DNA from: Gymnothorax reevesii
Taxonomy: Eukaryota; Chordata; Actinopteri; Anguilliformes; Muraenidae
Direction of reading: 5' to 3'
Length of the DNA stretch: 64,000 nt
Assembly: GCA_029721435.1 (NCBI GenBank)
Contig: CM056574.1
Span: 74,133,501-74,197,500, forward strand
Under the pieces are notes generated by a model. That model was not told the origin of the DNA. It saw only the letters and a list, made by a program, of their open reading frames with translations, and searched no databases. The position numbers were made by a program, and so were the translations under genes. Below, piece by piece: positions 62,880-64,000 of this stretch. Numbering within the stretch: position 1 is the stretch's first letter; each line of letters begins with the position of its first letter.

Positions 62880-64000
62880 CCTCAAAGAAGGATGATTTCA
62901 TGAAAGTGCGTATAGCCACAGTTTCAGCGCTCTAGCGCGCTTCCTTACAGAGATACGAGCATATTCACTCCAATTCAGTAATATAGTCACAATTCACTGA
63001 AGTTGTTCACTTTCCCACCGAGTAACACACAGAATGGACATTTCTGACAAGCAAATCTAAAAAAAAAGAAAGTTTTTGAAAAAGTGCATATCTTCACTTC
63101 AGAAGCTTATATTCACTTAAAATTGGCCATACAAGCACATTGGACCAATCGATACAATATATGCACTGCACTGTGATCTGAAGCTGTTCCCTGGCCAGAA
63201 GCACGCACAGTTTCACATTCTGAGCTTAAAACCTCAAAGAAGCGTGTTTTCATGAAAGTGCCTATAGCCACAGTTTCAGCGCTCAAGCGCGCTTCCTTTC
63301 AGAGATAAACGCATAATCACTCGAATTCAGTCATATAGTCACAATTCACTCAAGTTTTTCACTTTCCCACTGGGTTACACACAGAAAGGACATTTTTGAC
63401 AAGCAAAATTTAAAAAAAAAGAAAGTTTTTGAAAAAGTGCATATCTTCACTTCAGAAGCTTATATTCACTTCCAAATGGCCATACAAGCACATTGGACCA
63501 AACGATACCATATAAGCATTGCACTGTGATCTGAAGCTGTTCCCTGGCCAGAAACACGCACAGTTTCACTTTCTGAGCTTAAAACCTCAAAGAAGCGTGT
63601 TTCCATGAAAGTGCGTATAGCCACAGTTTCAGCGCTCTAGCGCGCTTCCTTACAGAGATACGAGCATATTCACTCCAATTCAGTAATATAGTCACAATTC
63701 ACTGAAGTTGTTCACTTTCCCACTGGGTTACACACAGAATGGACATTTTTGACAAGCAAAATTTAAAAAAAAGAAAGTTTTTAAAAAAGTACATATCTTC
63801 ACTTCAGAAGCTTATATTCACTTAAAATTGGCCATACAAGCACATTGGACCAATCGATACAATATAAGCATTGTACTGTGATCTGAAGCTGTTCCCTGGC
63901 CAGAAGCACGCACAGTTTCACTTTCTGAGCTTAAAACCTCAAAGAAGCGTGTTTCCATGAAAGTGCGTATAGCCACAGTTTCAGCGCTCTAGCGCGCTTC
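62880..64000 (+). repeat. HOR unit 26, cut by window end: A B C and partial monomer
   Basis: Monomer starts are 62880, 63232, 63585 and 63937 (64 bases only). B has gtgcctatagcc and gctcaagcgcgc, and C has gtttttaaaaaag, as at 49510 and 60766. The array continues past the window. Confidence 0.88.

Larger units (their letters stand above)
1..64000 (+). repeat. Satellite DNA array, ~352-bp monomer, higher-order repeat organisation
   Basis: The motif cctcaaag (rarely altered, for example at 57607) recurs every 350-353 bases over the whole window, always on the + strand. Between 343 and 63937 there are exactly 181 intervals. Every monomer carries the same landmarks in the same order: gcgtgtttt or gcatgtttt, tcagcgctc, gtcacaattcact, acacacagaa, an A-run followed by gaaag, cttcacttcagaagctt, caagcacattg, and tgatctgaagctgtt. 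No stretch over 300 bases lies outside the repeat. No CDS, tRNA, rRNA or mobile element is visible. The repeat nature is seen directly; a centromeric or heterochromatic role is inference from monomer size and HOR structure. Family and host are not recognised. Confidence 0.98.

Noticed and set aside
1..64000. CRISPR array
   Set aside because: Direct repeats are ~352 bp with no unique spacers and no cas genes; this is satellite DNA.
1..64000. Primate alpha satellite
   Set aside because: Monomer (352 or 176 bp) and sequence do not match the 171-bp alpha consensus as I know it. Only short chance words such as atatcttcac are shared.
1..64000. Transposon or LTR origin of the units
   Set aside because: No terminal inverted repeats, target-site duplications, LTR ends or transposase/reverse transcriptase reading frames were visible in any unit.
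1..64000. Assembly artefact producing false repeats
   Set aside because: Neighbouring units differ by consistent private variants and defined hybrid junctions, which is what real satellite arrays show; local collapse or copy-number error cannot be excluded without reads.

Overview
The window is one uninterrupted block of eukaryotic satellite DNA. From the first base to the last it is a head-to-tail tandem array of a roughly 352-bp monomer, all in the same orientation. I count 183 monomer copies: a partial one at 1-342, 181 complete ones between 343 and 63936 (mean 351.4 bp), and a partial one at 63937-64000. There are no unique-sequence spacers, transposon insertions, inversions, RNA genes or believable protein genes. 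Hand-counted GC of one monomer (343-695) is about 39%. This points to a centromeric or pericentromeric/heterochromatic satellite of a eukaryote, most likely an animal. The sequence is not primate alpha satellite, and I cannot name the species or the family.

Monomer start is set here at the motif cctcaaag. The copies fall into classes A to G that follow each other in fixed order, so the array is a higher-order repeat (HOR). The basic unit is the 7-mer A-B-C-D-E-F-G (about 2.46 kb). Two different 8-mers (about 2.81 kb) exist: A-B-C-C'-D-E-F-G, with an extra C, and A-B-C-D-E-F-G2-G1, with an extra G. Shortened units (2, 5 and 6 monomers) and a trimer (B-C-D)n are also present. Many shortened units carry hybrid monomers whose breakpoints lie inside a monomer, as expected from unequal crossing-over or gene conversion.

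Layout: 1-6319, irregular 18-monomer block with three B-C-D trimers; 6320-16848, 7-mers with a 2-monomer A-G unit at 11234; 16849-29840, four near-identical C-duplicated 8-mers interrupted by one 5-mer; 29841-35456, two G2/G1 8-mers; 35457-44943, 7-mers and a 6-mer; 44944-64000, mixed 5-, 6- and 7-mers with several hybrid monomers. The blocks 8777-16848 and 32649-40373 share private variants and look like a segmental duplication within the array.

One level deeper, the two halves of the 352-bp monomer are similar to each other along their whole length, so the monomer appears to be an ancient dimer of a repeat of about 176 bp, close to a nucleosomal repeat length. Nothing here works as a gene system. 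The interest is in the nested architecture (176 bp, 352 bp, 2.1-2.8 kb HOR, about 8-kb block) and its recombination scars. All class assignments were made by eye from diagnostic bases, not by computed alignment.
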